Below are positions 23,466 through 29,893 of a stretch of 64,000 nt of DNA, piece by piece. Position 1 is the stretch's first letter, and each line of letters starts with the position of its first letter. The stretch comes from Algiphilus aromaticivorans DG1253 (GTDB taxonomy: Bacteria; Pseudomonadota; Gammaproteobacteria; Nevskiales; Nevskiaceae). The position numbers and the translations under genes are program-made. A model generated the notes under the pieces. The model did not search any database and was not told the origin of the DNA. It was given only the letters and a program-made list of their open reading frames with translations. Location of the stretch: assembly GCF_000733765.1 (NCBI RefSeq), contig NZ_JPOG01000001.1:1984001-2048000 (forward strand), in the 5' to 3' direction.

Positions 23466-24450
23466 TGCCGCCCTCCTCTTCGAGCCATTGCTGTGCGGCC
23501 GTCGCCGTCCTGCGGGCAGCGGCGGACATGCCGGTCATATCCGGGGCGTCAGCCAGCCGGAGGAACTGATCGACGTGCTTGGCGTCCCGGCAGATCAGCT
23601 CGATGTCGTCGTACCGGGTGGCTCGGTCGTTCTCGCCCATGTGGTGCGGTGATCGGGTGCAGCCGTCCACCGCGGCGATCAGGTCCGATGCGGTGTAGCC
23701 GTCTTTCAGCCGGTCCCGAATCCGGGACATGCGCTTGTCGTCGAGCTTGGCCTGCGGGTGCTGCATGACCCGCTGCCAGTGCTGGAAGACGCGGTGGATG
23801 TCGTCGGCGTAGCGGTTCGCCGGTGGCTTGTCCGTCCGTCCTTGCGAAACTGGGGGGATCTTCGGGTGATTGCTCGCCGTCGAGCCGCTCGGCTCGACAG
23901 GGTCGGTAGACCCAAAGTCCTGTTCCTGTTCCTGCTCCTGTTCCTGTTCCTGTTCCTGATTCGCCATAGCCTTACCGGAAGGCTTCGGCGAAGGCTTCAC
24001 GTCAGGCTTTTCGCAAGACTCAGTGAAAGCCTTTAAGTAGCTGTCACCAAAGGATTTCAGAGCCTCGCATAGCGCCTCATAGGCGCGCGCTTTTAGGGGG
24101 CATTCAGGGAGAATGGCCCACTCGGCAGCCCAACTCTTGACGACGTTCGGAGACTCCGGCTTGTTCGACTCGATAGCCTTCGGCAGCCACACCAGTCGGG
24201 CCCCAAAGTCGGCTTCCGCCATGCCTTGATCGAAGACTTCCTGAAAGGCTTTGTCGAAGGCTTCCTGATCCCAACCCAACTCCTCAGCAATCGCCGCGCG
24301 GCCAGCGCGGAACAAGCCGGGGATGGGGCCAGTGTGCGGCCCGGTTAATAGGTGCAGCCATAGCCCCTGTCCGCAAGGAGGTATTGGGGATAGCGCGCGG
24401 AACTTGCGATCGCTCCAGGTGCGAACCTCAACCTTCCGGTAGCGGCTCAT
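23455..24450 (-). CDS. Replication initiator (O-like)
   Basis: A 331-residue protein. Residues 1-95 look like a phage replisome-organiser N-terminal winged helix (YRKVEVRTWSDRKFRALS, then RAAIAEELGWDQEAF). Residues 170-185 are an alternating Gln-Glu repeat encoded by a 6-bp DNA repeat (23,919-23,961). The C-terminal part has helices like those of O/DnaT-type proteins (HRVFQHWQRVMQHP, RIRDRLKDGYTASDL). It should bind the phage origin, which in lambda lies inside the O gene. Start at the ATG overlapping the HNH gene stop. Confidence 0.8.
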   Translation of the reverse strand: MSRYRKVEVRTWSDRKFRALSPIPPCGQGLWLHLLTGPHTGPIPGLFRAGRAAIAEELGWDQEAFDKAFQEVFDQGMAEADFGARLVWLPKAIESNKPESPNVVKSWAAEWAILPECPLKARAYEALCEALKSFGDSYLKAFTESCEKPDVKPSPKPSGKAMANQEQEQEQEQEQEQDFGSTDPVEPSGSTASNHPKIPPVSQGRTDKPPANRYADDIHRVFQHWQRVMQHPQAKLDDKRMSRIRDRLKDGYTASDLIAAVDGCTRSPHHMGENDRATRYDDIELICRDAKHVDQFLRLADAPDMTGMSAAARRTATAAQQWLEEEGGNAH

Positions 24451-24932
24451 GATTGGCGCCCCATTGCAGCCAGGACGTCCCTCTTGTCTTGCTTCTGCTT
24501 CCGCCTGTTGCAGGTTTCGCACAACACCTGCAGGTTGTCTGGAGTGCTGCGCCCCCCGGCCTTCAAGGTCAGCACATGGTCGAGGACTAGCACCAGCTGC
24601 TGGGCATCGCCCGGGTGACCACACCACAACGCGGAACGACCGTCGTAGTCCGTTGGGACATCAATAGCGGCGGCAAGGCATTTTCTGCACCGGTAGTTAT
24701 CTCGGTGCATCACATAAGCGCGCAACGCCGCATGAAGGGGGTACTTAAACTTCAAGCGACGCGGGCTTCTTACCTCCGGCCATTGACGGCCTTTGTGGTC
24801 CGTCCAGAAACCTGCGATCTCCTGTGTGCCCAACCGCACAGACGGCACTACAGCAGGCTTGCGAACATCACCACCATGGACAGCTATGTGCCGACGCCTG
24901 AGAGGCAACAAGACTTGGCCATCCGAGCGCAT
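24447..24932 (-). CDS. HNH endonuclease
   Basis: A 161-residue protein. The C-terminal 85 residues hold an HNH site with two CxxC pairs: YRCRKCLA, VLDHVLTLKAGG, DNLQVLCETCNRRK. The start (ATG at 24,932) is uncertain, since only a weak ribosome site precedes it; it begins two bases after the upstream stop. HNH nucleases in replication operons may nick DNA or be homing enzymes; no intron is seen here. Confidence 0.82.
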   Translation of the reverse strand: MRSDGQVLLPLRRRHIAVHGGDVRKPAVVPSVRLGTQEIAGFWTDHKGRQWPEVRSPRRLKFKYPLHAALRAYVMHRDNYRCRKCLAAAIDVPTDYDGRSALWCGHPGDAQQLVLVLDHVLTLKAGGRSTPDNLQVLCETCNRRKQKQDKRDVLAAMGRQS

Positions 24933-24934
24933 GG

Positions 24935-25183
24935 CTACCGGCCCTCGGCCGGCCCAGTTCCGGCACTGCCGCGGCCGCGCTGGATCAGTAGCTTGGTCAT
25001 CGTCGCCCGACCCCACAGGTGCTCGTAGATGAGATCCCGCACGTACTCCGACTTCGACTTCCCTTCCGCGCACGCCAGCATTGCCAGCGAGTCGTTGGCG
25101 TCCTCGCAGATCCACGCCTTGCACTCGGCGGTGGCCTTGCCAAGCGGGTCCGAGCCCCGCGCGAAATCCGTTGTGTCGTTCAT
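24935..25183 (-). CDS. Ribbon-helix-helix-like small protein
   Basis: An 82-residue protein. The segment GKSKSEYVRDLIYEHLWG is typical of the second helix region of Arc/MetJ-type ribbon-helix-helix DNA-binding proteins; before it lies LAMLACAEG which may be the ribbon and first helix. It starts at 25,183, only 21 bases from a divergent plus-strand gene at 25,205, so it could control that promoter. Function inferred from the motif. Confidence 0.65.
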   Translation of the reverse strand: MNDTTDFARGSDPLGKATAECKAWICEDANDSLAMLACAEGKSKSEYVRDLIYEHLWGRATMTKLLIQRGRGSAGTGPAEGR

Positions 25184-25204
25184 CCCTAACTCCCGAGGTG
25201 TGAA

Positions 25205-25525
25205 GTGAATCGCTACCTTGTGCAGGTGCGCTGCTCTGCCGGCACCACGGACCGCGAACGCATGAGCGCGTCCACAACCCGCATCCGGAACCTGTTGGCC
25301 GCGGTCAGCGGCGATGACTGCTCGACGGCCTGGACATCCCTGTGCGGGACGCTGTGCGGCTTCGTGCTGCGCACGGCCATGCCGGCGGCGTCCCTGCATC
25401 GCGAGATCGCGCTGCGCGGCGCCGTGCGCGAGACGGACCATCTGCTGGTCGTCGCGCTCGGTAGCGACTGGTCCGCCACCGGCTTCGAGGGATGCGCCGG
25501 ATGGCTCCGGCGCAGTGATGGATAG
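25205..25525 (+). CDS. Cas2/SinR-like fold protein, copy 1
   Basis: A 106-residue protein from a GTG with GAGGTG before it. It has the order strand (YLVQVR), helix, strand (TAWTSL), strand (GFVLRT), helix (SLHREI), strand (HLLVVALG) and a closing SATGFEGCAGWLRR, as in ferredoxin-like Cas2/SinR proteins. It is a paralogue of the next gene and lies on the plus strand inside the leftward early region, so it is probably a separate cargo gene. Function unknown; the fold is inferred. Confidence 0.7.
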   Translation: MNRYLVQVRCSAGTTDRERMSASTTRIRNLLAAVSGDDCSTAWTSLCGTLCGFVLRTAMPAASLHREIALRGAVRETDHLLVVALGSDWSATGFEGCAGWLRRSDG

Positions 25526-25593
25526 GATTCGCTGGCCTTTCGTCTCGCGCTCCGGCACCGTTGGCGCTCGGGAGAAAACAAGGGAGAAGGGCC

Positions 25594-25926
25594 ATGGCAA
25601 GTCGCGTGTATCTGGTGCAGATCCGTTTCGCAGACGGGGCCGACCAGCGGCGCATCCTGGAGTCGATGCGCGAGATCAACGACCTTCTCAGCCGCATGTC
25701 GGAATCCGGCGCGCGCATCGCTTGGACGGCTGCCGAGAACCAGATGGTCGGCCTCCTGCTGAAATCCGAGAAGCCGGCCCGGGCGATCTTCAACGAGATC
25801 CACTCCCCGATGACCAGCACGGCCAGCCCGTTTCTCTCCGGCGATCAGGCCATCGTCCTCGAGGTTGGCGAGGACATGGCCGGCAACGGGTTCAGTTCCT
25901 GCTGGGCGTTTCTCCAGCACCGGTAG
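25594..25926 (+). CDS. Cas2/SinR-like fold protein, copy 2
   Basis: A 110-residue paralogue of the gene at 25,205: both begin with YLVQ-(V/I)-R, have a WT-x-x-x-x strand, a helix after LL-K/R segments, and end in D-x-x-(I/L)-V-x-x-V/A-(G) and a final GF-x-x-C-W/A-x-FL/WL. Start at 25,594 with GGAGAAGG before the ATG. The duplication indicates that these are real genes under selection. Function unknown. Confidence 0.72.
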   Translation: MASRVYLVQIRFADGADQRRILESMREINDLLSRMSESGARIAWTAAENQMVGLLLKSEKPARAIFNEIHSPMTSTASPFLSGDQAIVLEVGEDMAGNGFSSCWAFLQHR

Positions 25927-26086
25927 GCGGGTCGCCGAAGATATCGGCCATCCCAGCCTGTGCGATGGCATCACGGTTGCGCTCGATCCATCGGTACAGG
26001 CGGGACTCCCCCGCCGCCTCAAGGAACCACCGCTTGAGCGGATTGCGCCGGATGCGCCGGCCAAGCTCGACTTGTGCTTCATCCAT
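25892..26086 (-). CDS. Small hypothetical protein
   Basis: A 64-residue frame on the minus strand, overlapping the end of the preceding plus-strand gene by 35 bases. The product is a charged, likely helical protein (GRRIRRNPLKRWFLEAA, YRWIERNRDAIAQAG). A weak ribosome site AGAGG is present. Codon use is like that of its neighbours, but without a family match it stays tentative. Confidence 0.45.
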   Translation of the reverse strand: MDEAQVELGRRIRRNPLKRWFLEAAGESRLYRWIERNRDAIAQAGMADIFGDPPTGAGETPSRN

Positions 26087-26205
26087 GGGGATGCCTCTGC
26101 AGGCGGTGTTGCTGAATAGAAAGCGGCCGCAGCGGCAAGCGCCAGCGGCCGAGATGGCCAGCGGCGTAGGGGGACGCCTTTTGCTGGCCCAGGGAGAGAT
26201 GTCGA

Positions 26206-26382
26206 ATGGATTACGATTCGATGCCGATGGGGCTCGTCATCCGGTACATGCGTCGTTGCGTTTGCGCGGTCTCCAACCACCGCTGGCAGTTCCGCGGGCG
26301 GTCCTTGGAGGGCGACAAGCTCTTCACGTGCACGCGATGCGGCAAGCGCATGGTGGGGCGAAGTGTTGTCCGATGGAGCTGA
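26206..26382 (+). CDS. Small zinc-ribbon protein (DUF1660-like)
   Basis: A 58-residue protein with Cys18 and Cys20 in MRRCVCAVSNHRWQFRG, then FTCTRCGKRM, which can bind zinc. The arrangement recalls DUF1660, a small prophage family with a GHRW-like and a CxRCGK motif (from memory). A GGGAG lies before the ATG. Its end is three bases from the convergent Cro-like gene. Confidence 0.6.
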   Translation: MDYDSMPMGLVIRYMRRCVCAVSNHRWQFRGRSLEGDKLFTCTRCGKRMVGRSVVRWS

Positions 26383-26384
26383 AG

Positions 26385-26657
26385 TCACGCGGCCTTCCCC
26401 GTAACGCCGCAAGTGACCACGTAGTGAATGCCGTTGCCGTCTCGCAGCCACGTGACTTCTGGGCACAGCTCCTCGCAGGTGACGGCGCCGTCGGTAGCTC
26501 GCTCGACGTTTGCGGCTTCATCCCGCGGCACGCCGCGCTTACGCCAGTTGCTGACACGTTGTTTGCTCACGTTCAACGCGCGCGCAAAGGCCGCTGGTCC
26601 GTTGAGCATTTCGATTGCCCTGTCGAGAGCGTCGGTCGCGTGATGTGGCTTGCCCAT
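26385..26657 (-). CDS. Cro-like (YdaS-type) HTH protein
   Basis: A 90-residue protein starting at 26,657. The HTH is AIEMLNGPAAFARALNVSK-type: FARALNVSKQRVSNWRKRG, followed by ATDGAVTCEELCPEV, as in YdaS/Cro proteins that pair with phage CI repressors. It is the first gene of the leftward early operon, divergent from cI, and its promoter is shared with operator-like repeats. It should repress cI during lytic growth. Confidence 0.86.
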   Translation of the reverse strand: MGKPHHATDALDRAIEMLNGPAAFARALNVSKQRVSNWRKRGVPRDEAANVERATDGAVTCEELCPEVTWLRDGNGIHYVVTCGVTGKAA

Positions 26658-26663
26658 GTGCGC

Positions 26664-26693
26664 AGTTAACACCACGTGTACGTCTGCTGTCAA
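26664..26693 (-). promoter_or_regulatory. Leftward early promoter
   Basis: On the minus strand TTGACA (26,693-26,688), an 18-base spacer and TTAACT (26,669-26,664), seven bases before the Cro-like start codon. The spacer contains ACAC, three bases, GTGT, a possible operator half pair. It shares 22 of 30 bases with the rightward promoter at 27,936. Confidence 0.7.
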
Positions 26694-26709
26694 ATTGACG
26701 TGAACCCGA

Positions 26710-26730
26710 GCGTAAACCCGCCGTTTACGC
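26710..26730. promoter_or_regulatory. Operator palindrome in front of cI
   Basis: Perfect inverted repeat with 8-bp arms GCGTAAAC/GTTTACGC around five bases, ending eight bases before the cI ATG. A second smaller one, GTCAA-A-TTGAC, lies at 26,689-26,699 over the leftward -35 box. Likely CI and Cro binding sites. No Shine-Dalgarno sequence precedes cI, so its mRNA may be leaderless as in lambda prophage. Confidence 0.72.
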
Positions 26731-26738
26731 TTGCTGCT

Positions 26739-27356
26739 ATGGATCTTCAGGAACGCCTACTGAAGCGGCTGCTCGCTTTGAAGGAGAGTCAGTCGCTGCG
26801 TGACATTGATGTCGCCGATATGGTCGGCGTCTCCAAAGCCGTCTGGGGTAACTGGAAAACGCGCGGGCGTGTCTCGAAGGACGGTGTCGTCCTGATCGAG
26901 AAGAACATGCCGAATTTGATGACGGTCGGCCCGGAGCTCGACGATGCCCGCATGCGCGGCGCGAAGGTCAACGTGATTTCCTACGTCATGGCCGGAGAGT
27001 TCGACCCAGCAGTCGATCCATACCCACCTGGCGACTCCGGCGAAGAGCCTTTGTCCTGCCCGGTGCCGCATTCCGAGCATGCCTTCGCGCTGCGTGTCCG
27101 CGGCTCATCCATGACGGCCCCTTACGGGCGCAGCTACCCGGAAGGCTGTTACATCTTCGTGGAGCCCTTAAAGCGGTCGCCTGTCACGGGCGATCGGATC
27201 ATCGCGAAGCTCGCAGAAAGTGACGAGGTGACCTTCAAATGCTACATGTACGAGGATGGACGCCAATGGCTCAAGCCGCTGAATCCACAACATCCGCCGA
27301 TCCACGAAGAGTTCCGCGTTCTAGGTACCGTTATCGGCAAGTGGGAGCCGGAATAG
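26739..27356 (+). CDS. cI: CI-like repressor, HTH plus S24 peptidase
   Basis: A 205-residue repressor. Residues 8-45 form the HTH (DIDVADMVGVSKAVWGNWK). The C-terminal half is a LexA/S24 autoprotease: cleavage site Ala85-Gly86 in VMAGEF, Ser124 in RGSSM and Lys157 in RIIAKLAES. It keeps the prophage silent and is expected to cut itself with RecA* after DNA damage. It is divergent from the Cro-like gene, and an in-frame longer start lacks support. Confidence 0.92.
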   Translation: MDLQERLLKRLLALKESQSLRDIDVADMVGVSKAVWGNWKTRGRVSKDGVVLIEKNMPNLMTVGPELDDARMRGAKVNVISYVMAGEFDPAVDPYPPGDSGEEPLSCPVPHSEHAFALRVRGSSMTAPYGRSYPEGCYIFVEPLKRSPVTGDRIIAKLAESDEVTFKCYMYEDGRQWLKPLNPQHPPIHEEFRVLGTVIGKWEPE

Positions 27357-27844
27357 TCCTTGCCCTGCTATGTGTGTCAGAGACGATAGCGAGCGATGCC
27401 TATCAATGGACCAAGCATCGCGTCGCGGTCAACGTGCAGTGCGAAGATGAATCGGTACGCTCCCAAATCTCCAGCTTCATCCGCAGAGAACTACGCGATC
27501 TTGGTGACGTTGTAGTCACTCACCATGCAGCTGATTTCGCTCTAGCGGTCGTCGCCATTCGGTGGGATTCGCGTGAGACCGACATTTACGCTGCGTCCGT
27601 CCTCCTAACCGAGTCCGCGATGCCTCCCAGCCGGTTCTTGCGCCCCACAGACTTTCCAGAGGACCAGATTAAGTTGCTGGACGAGATGTATGGCGGAATA
27701 CCACAAGCGCTCGATCACAACCTCGTCGTGGGCGGAATCCCGTCCATCAAAGCTGCATTCACAGAACAAATTGCCGAGTTCGACGCAGCCTTTCTTGAGC
27801 CGGTGCGCCGGTACCGACGGCAGCTCGACGAGCTGTCGGACTAG
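27341..27844 (+). CDS. Exported protein in the lambda rex position
   Basis: A 167-residue protein if the GTG at 27,341 is used; it overlaps the cI stop. The start has a hydrophobic stretch (AGIVLALLCVSETIASDA) that reads as a signal peptide or anchor. The rest (RVAVNVQCEDESVRSQI, FIRRELRDLGDVVVTHH, FALAVVAIRWDSRE) has an alternating strand-helix pattern; no family recognised. Being next to cI, it should be made in lysogens and may protect against other phages. An earlier start in the same frame is possible. Confidence 0.7.
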   Translation: MGAGIVLALLCVSETIASDAYQWTKHRVAVNVQCEDESVRSQISSFIRRELRDLGDVVVTHHAADFALAVVAIRWDSRETDIYAASVLLTESAMPPSRFLRPTDFPEDQIKLLDEMYGGIPQALDHNLVVGGIPSIKAAFTEQIAEFDAAFLEPVRRYRRQLDELSD

Positions 27845-27894
27845 CAGTAGCGCAGACCAGACCGAACCGCATAAAGAATAACTTTCGGCGAATC

Positions 27895-27913
27895 AGTCGC
27901 TAAGCGACTTTCT
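27895..27913 (+). terminator. Terminator of the cI transcript
   Basis: AGTCGC, loop TAA, GCGACT, then TTTCT. A short six-pair hairpin 50 bases after the rex-position gene and 23 bases before the rightward early promoter, separating the lysogenic and lytic transcripts. Confidence 0.6.
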
Positions 27914-27935
27914 ACGCCCTCAAGTTCACATGGCG

Positions 27936-27965
27936 TTGACAGCTATCGTCTACTTGGTGTGTACT
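27936..27965 (+). promoter_or_regulatory. Rightward early promoter
   Basis: TTGACA at 27,936-27,941, 18-base spacer, TGTACT at 27,960-27,965. It has 22 of 30 bases in common with the leftward promoter, including GACAGC, the CGT and TGGTGT parts of the spacer, and the last ACT. It drives the genes from 28,005 on. Confidence 0.75.
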
Positions 27966-28004
27966 GTCTCCACGGTAGTCAACAGGAACCGACGGGAGAA
28001 CGAA

Positions 28005-28181
28005 ATGCCAAGCCACAACCTCACCACCCTGAAAAGCCGCCTCCGCGCACTGCCCGACTGGCACCCGCGCGCCCAGCGCATCCGGCAGCAGATCCAGGAG
28101 ATCGAGGCCGAGCGTGATGAAGCGCCGCAGCAGGCGCAGACCGCGCAGACCAACCGCGCCGCGCTGGCGCCCTCCACCTGA
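28005..28181 (+). CDS. Small charged protein, first rightward gene
   Basis: A 58-residue helical protein (NLTTLKSRLRALPDWHP, RIRQQIQEIEAERDEA). Start at the ATG at 28,005 with GGGAGAA before it; an earlier in-frame start would read through the promoter. Family not recognised. Confidence 0.65.
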   Translation: MPSHNLTTLKSRLRALPDWHPRAQRIRQQIQEIEAERDEAPQQAQTAQTNRAALAPST

Positions 28182-28219
28182 TACCCACTGGCCGCCCGCT
28201 GGCGGCCGAGGAGATTTCC

Positions 28220-28405
28220 ATGTCCGAAAAGGTGATCGAACTACGCACCCGCCGCGTCCTCTGCGACCCGGCTCTACCCAGCACCTACCAGCCCACCCGC
28301 ACGGTCGAACAGGACGAGCGCGAGCGCGTCTTTGGTCGTGACCACGCGGCGGCCTTTGCCAAGCGTCGTCGGCAGGACAACGACGACGGGCCGGTGGCGG
28401 CATGA
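28220..28405 (+). CDS. Small hypothetical protein
   Basis: A 61-residue basic protein (VIELRTRRVLCDPALP, then DERERVFGRDHAAAFAKRR). A GAGGAG ribosome site precedes the ATG. It overlaps the next gene by four bases. Its opening MSEKV resembles that of the gene at 36,347 but the rest differs. Confidence 0.62.
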   Translation: MSEKVIELRTRRVLCDPALPSTYQPTRTVEQDERERVFGRDHAAAFAKRRRQDNDDGPVAA

Positions 28406-28614
28406 GCGTGCGCAACGACGGCGGGCCGGCGTTCGCCCACGGCAACCCGGACCAGGGTGGCGCCGCTGGGATGTCCATGCGCGATTACTTCGCCGCGAAG
28501 GTAATGCACGCCCTGATTACACGCCTAGAGCTAAAGGATGACCCAAAGAAGGTTCCAGGGGTTGCGTACGCGGTGGCTGACGCAATGCTCAAGGCGCGGG
28601 AGAGCACGCCATGA
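28402..28614 (+). CDS. Conserved small phage protein
   Basis: A 70-residue protein with the motif NDGGPAFAHGNPDQ and GMSMRDYFAAKVM, then a helix ending YAVADAMLKAR. This GMS-(L/M)-RDYFAAK pattern is very common in tailed-phage early regions, always unnamed. The four-base overlaps at both ends support the call. Confidence 0.75.
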   Translation: MSVRNDGGPAFAHGNPDQGGAAGMSMRDYFAAKVMHALITRLELKDDPKKVPGVAYAVADAMLKARESTP

Positions 28615-29084
28615 GTTACGACGACATGCCCGAACGCCCCACGCAGCCATGGGAGCCCAACGTCCCCGGCCCGCACTGGCCTGAGCCGACGAACGCCGAC
28701 CGCAAGAAGGCGCTCGACAACCTCATCGAGCAGCGCATGGAGTGCCGGCTCGCGAGCGACCTGACGAGCGAGGACGGCCGCGACCGGCTGTTCGAGGACA
28801 TCCACGAGGCCCTGGCCGGCACCGACCAGCTCAGCGTGCTGTGCATCTGCTACGCCGAGCGGGACGACGCCGAGTTCGGGCGGGTGCTGGCTTCGGTGCT
28901 GCGGCGCTACCACGAGTCGCTGATCGGCTCAGAGGCAATCGAGCGCGAGGCCGAGCAGGTACGGAACAACCGGATCGCGAAGCAGCGGCGCGAGGCCGAA
29001 GTCGAGCGGGACTACGCAGCCGATATGCAACACCAGCGCTCGGTCGACGACCGGCTGGATCACGAACAGGAGAACGCGGCATGA
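28611..29084 (+). CDS. Hypothetical protein upstream of Bet
   Basis: A 157-residue acidic protein, helical in its C-terminal half (AIEREAEQVRNNRIAKQRREA). It overlaps the Bet gene (ATGA). It may act with the recombination genes that follow. Family not recognised. Confidence 0.7.
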   Translation: MSYDDMPERPTQPWEPNVPGPHWPEPTNADRKKALDNLIEQRMECRLASDLTSEDGRDRLFEDIHEALAGTDQLSVLCICYAERDDAEFGRVLASVLRRYHESLIGSEAIEREAEQVRNNRIAKQRREAEVERDYAADMQHQRSVDDRLDHEQENAA

Positions 29085-29893
29085 ACCAGGCAGTAGCAGA
29101 GCACCACGAATCCGACAACGTCACGCCGCTGGCGCCGGCCGGCAGCAAGCAGCAGACGCTGACGCATCGCTTCGCCGAGCGCTTCCACGTCGAACCGACC
29201 AAATTGTTCGAGACGTTGAAGTGCACGGCCTTCCGGCAGCAGGACGGATCGGCGCCGAGCAACGAACAGATGATGGCCCTGATGGTCGTGGCCGACCAGT
29301 ACAAGCTGAATCCGTTCACCCGCGAGATATACGCCTTCCCCGACAAGGGCGGCATCGTCCCGGTGGTGGGCGTCGATGGATGGGCGCGGATCATCAACCA
29401 GCATCCGCAGTTCGACGGCATGGACTTCGAGCAGGACGCCGAGAGCTGCACCTGCACGATCCACCGCAAGGACCGCAAGCACCCCATTCGAGTGACCGAG
29501 TGGATGGCCGAGTGCTCGCGCGGCACGAAGCCCTGGCAGAGCCACCCGCGCCGGATGCTGCGCCACAAGACGATGATCCAGTGCGCCCGCGTCGCCTTTT
29601 CCTTCGCCGGGATCTATGACCCGGACGAAGCCGAGCGGATCACTGAGGAGAGCGCGACTACCGAGCCGCCGTCCCAGGACGTGCGCCCGGAGCTCGAAGC
29701 GTATCCCGACGACCGCTTCGCCGCGAATCTCGACAAGTGGCGGCAGGTCATCCAGTCCGGACGCATGACCCCAGACGAAATCATCGCCACCGCGAGCACC
29801 CGCGGCGTCCTGAGCGACGAGCAGAAGCAGCAGATCCGCGACTGCGAAGTCACCGACGCCGAGTTCACCGACGCCGAAGGAGAAACCGAATGA
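29081..29893 (+). CDS. bet: Bet-family single-strand annealing protein
   Basis: A 270-residue protein that anneals complementary DNA strands in phage recombination. Family signs: FRQQDGSAPSNEQMMALMVVA-type segment (SNEQMMALMVVADQYKLN), PFTREIYAFPDKGGIVPVVG, VDGWARIINQ, and the basic PRRMLRHKTMIQCARVAF. Its gene is followed with overlap by the exonuclease, the same pair as lambda bet-exo. The C-terminal part (DDRFAANLDKWRQVI) is a variable tail. Confidence 0.93.
   Translation: MNQAVAEHHESDNVTPLAPAGSKQQTLTHRFAERFHVEPTKLFETLKCTAFRQQDGSAPSNEQMMALMVVADQYKLNPFTREIYAFPDKGGIVPVVGVDGWARIINQHPQFDGMDFEQDAESCTCTIHRKDRKHPIRVTEWMAECSRGTKPWQSHPRRMLRHKTMIQCARVAFSFAGIYDPDEAERITEESATTEPPSQDVRPELEAYPDDRFAANLDKWRQVIQSGRMTPDEIIATASTRGVLSDEQKQQIRDCEVTDAEFTDAEGETE

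Noticed and set aside
25205-25926. Toxin-antitoxin pair
   Set aside because: The two proteins are paralogues of each other, not a toxin with an unrelated antitoxin.
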